64,000 nt of DNA from Synchiropus splendidus (lineage: Eukaryota; Chordata; Actinopteri; Syngnathiformes; Callionymidae): NCBI RefSeq assembly GCF_027744825.2, contig NC_071336.1, forward strand, positions 14,597,501 through 14,661,500, in the 5' to 3' direction. Numbering within the stretch: the stretch's first letter is position 1; each line of letters begins with the position of its first letter. Of this stretch, positions 61,470-64,000 are shown in pieces. The notes under the pieces are model-generated. The model saw nothing but the letters and a program-made list of their open reading frames with translations. It was not told the origin of the DNA and made no database searches. A program made the translations under genes and the position numbers.

Positions 61470-64000
61470 CTACAAAAAAAAAAAAAGAAATGACAGGATG
61501 ATCAATGAGATGCGGCACTTTAGCGTTTCCAGTATGGATCACCGTAATTTTATATATATTGATATTAATTTAGAAAATTGACAACCGTTTCAACTTCGAG
61601 CAGAATGTGCAAACACAGATTGATGGCAAGCAGCGATTTAACAGACCCAGCAGTGGATCATGATTAATTCCCAAAATTCACGAAAACACATTGTGGGAAA
61701 CTTCACCTCATTCACAGAAATCCCACAGTTCCAACATGAGATATTGAAAGCACTTGGAGTTTCACCAGTCCCATTAGCTCCTCGTCCTCATCAGCCCTTC
61801 ATCTGCCCTCAGAATTACCCAGAACCAGCAGAATCCTTGTTCCTTTCCTCCGATTTTCCCTCCATTGTGTTTCTGCTCCAGTTCTCTCTGTTTCCATTTC
61901 TAATCCGTCCTTTCTGTCTCTGTCAGCTGCCTTCTGAGGAATAACACATTTAATCTCCAGCTACATTTCCTTGATCGTCCTTCTCTCTGGTCATGGTGTA
62001 ATTCCTGTCTGCCCCTCTTATCCAAGCAATCCCTTCCCCAAAACATCCCATCGCCTTTTGCCAGGGAAGCTGAAATGAGACTTTGTGTAGGTGTGATTTT
62101 GTTTTGTGCCTTGTCATCAATGTGATTTATTCAGTACACAATTTCAATACACAATTCCTCCCCTATTTATAGTTTATTAAAACGTCAAAGTCAACTACGC
62201 AGTATCAAATGATCACAAAAAGTTGGTTCAGTTGAATTTGAGAGCTAAAAAAAACTGAATTCAAATTCTCAGCAGTGTGTTGAGTGAGAACCAGAAACAT
62301 GCCTTGATAACATCTCACAAGTCAGTGTGATGTCACAGTCTATTGACACATCCATTAGGTGGAGATAAACAAGATCTTCAGCTTCAGAGAAGAGATGTCG
62401 AAGTGTTGTGTGGTGGCTGGATGTTCTCATCTTGCCAGTGAGCGCGTAAACCTTTTCTCCCCAAAAGATGTACTGCGTCATAAGAAATGAGAAGAAGCAG
62501 GGACACGTAAAACTGTCGGAACTGTTGGTTGTCTGCAGTGAACATTTCGCTGCTATGCAAGAACCTTTCGCCTCAAATGGGTTCTGAAATCGAACATGAA
62601 CTATCAGCAAGTAAAATACGGCAAATAAATACAGCAGAGTGAAGCAGGGGTCTCAAATCTTGTCTGGAAAAGATCAAGTCCTTTTTGATGGTGTCACAGA
62701 TGGTGAATACTCTAGAAACACACTCCGTGATGCAGAATTTTTTAAATATATTTTTTAAAATATTTTGTGCCGTTGATCCTTCTTAAGAGAGTAGAACAGC
62801 CAGTTCATTGTCATCTTGATTTTGATATGTCCATTCGCCGCTGTGGAGCAGATCAATGTCCATCCCAGCACAGACTGACTAGTTTGAATAAAAAATACAT
62901 CCTTTGTGTTCATAAACCCCCTCTTTGTCCTCAAATGCAGTTTACAAATCACTCAATTCTTTGCTGATCTTCATCTACATCGTAGGTAACTCTGGCTTCC
63001 TCACAAGATGATGCTGCTGTTTGACATAGTGATGAAAATTACGGTGTTAATTAAGGTAACCATACTTTTATTGAAAATATTTTGCATAAACAGAATCTTC
63101 TTTTCTTTTCCGGCTTCTCCCTTTAGGGGTCGCCACAGCGGATCATCCTCCTCAAACAGAATGAACTCTCAAATTATGTCTTGGTTGACAATGCCACATC
63201 ATAATAATATCACTTTAATATGTTTATATACAGTAATTTGGCATTTCCATATCATGTAAAATTTTAAAGTCAATGTTACCTATCCAATTTTATAACTGCC
63301 CAAAGCAGCAAAGTGCCTTCAACAGCTGCGGACTTAAACTCCAGGTACCAGTCTCAGACGGTACAGACCTTTGCCACGGACAAGGACTTGAGTCAGGTTT
63401 CCCCCTTGGCCTATCAAACGTTGCCCCTTTGCCTTTCACACTCTCTCCCATGGTGCCCTGTCGTCTGCTGGGCTTGATGTTAGCAGCCAGTGACTGTTGA
63501 CCTCGCCACCATGGGCACTTTAAATAGTCTTATTCGCTTATACTCTTTCTAGCCTCTTGGCATTGCTCTGGGTGCTGTGGGCCAAAACAAACTCCTGACA
63601 CTAAAAAAAGGTTCTTTCCTTTTTAGCCTCAGCTGAGAGTGTGTGATTGGCTGCAGTGATTTGAAAACAGACTCAACTGAAACACCAACAAAAATATTTC
63701 AGCTACACTTTTGGCATTGACTGGAAGAACACAATGCATTTAAGCAACATTTAAGTGGATTTTTATGAAGTTTTAAGGGCGTTTCAGAATAATCGTCCCA
63801 TTCATGTCGTTCAAAAGAAACATTGTTATCTTCGGAAACTTCAGCTCAAGTCACTATCAACATTAAGTGACATGAATTTGTAGTAGTTGCATGAATACCT
63901 CTTTCCCCCACCACCTTTTTTTACAGTAGATGCTTGGACAGCCCAGTGACGTGCTGGCAAGAGAGTCCGAATATACAACAGGAGCAACACATCCTCACTC
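61470..64000 (-). other. Part of a trpc5 intron reaching the window edge
   Basis: No exon for the ankyrin-repeat/linker region of TRPC5 is seen here on the minus strand, so the preceding exon should be further right. It includes the LINE tail at about 63105-63160 and a worn aggggtctcaaat motif at 62647, similar to the end of the hAT-like element at 56000. Confidence 0.5.
63105..63160 (-). mobile_element. RTE-type LINE 3'-end fragment, opposite strand
   Basis: Read on the minus strand: ggaggatgatccgctgtggc, then gacccctaaagggagaagcc and ggaaaagaaaag. This matches the 3' end of the element at 53300-53800 (gaggatgatccgctgtggcc, atccctgaagggagaggcca). Only the last 50-odd bases of the element are present. 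Confidence 0.65.

Overview
The window is animal nuclear DNA, almost certainly from a bony (teleost) fish. It has split genes with GT-AG introns, no operons, abundant (CA)n, (TA)n, (GA)n and (AAT)n microsatellites, and fragments of the DNA transposons, SINE-like repeats and LINEs typical of teleost genomes. Most open frames are short and non-coding. The coding content is a small set of exons, recognised from protein similarity, splice sites and matching phase.

Layout. (1) 750-6759, plus strand: the last two exons of a gene entering from the left; I could not identify it. Its 3' UTR probably ends near 7.2 kb. (2) About 7.2-25.8 kb: intergenic DNA with repeats (a foldback element near 7.85 kb, a Tc1-like nonautonomous element near 23 kb, two long TA arrays). 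(3) 29445-26861, minus strand: complete six-exon cnpy3 (canopy 3), an ER-resident saposin-like cochaperone of 279 residues, with signal peptide, six cysteines, lysine-rich tail and a KTEL C-terminus. It has an NRF1/CCAAT-type promoter near 29.57-29.64 kb and a likely poly(A) signal at 25852. (4) About 29.7-36.6 kb: intergenic DNA with possible conserved non-coding blocks. (5) 61469-37755, minus strand: the last ten exons of trpc5, a receptor-operated calcium-permeable TRPC channel. All transmembrane segments, the pore, TRP box, calmodulin/IP3-receptor-binding region and PDZ ligand are present. The exons for the N-terminal ankyrin-repeat region are not visible and should lie beyond base 64000.

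cnpy3 and trpc5 lie in tandem on the minus strand, trpc5 upstream. They have no obvious functional link: Canopy 3 folds Toll-like receptors in the ER, whereas TRPC5 is a plasma-membrane channel. I see no bacterial, viral or CRISPR-like system, and no convincing new biological system. The most interesting leads are the unidentified left-hand gene, changes in the trpc5 C-terminus, a 42-base trpc5 microexon, and three unassigned exon-like open segments (near 25.7, 31.7 and 45.4 kb).
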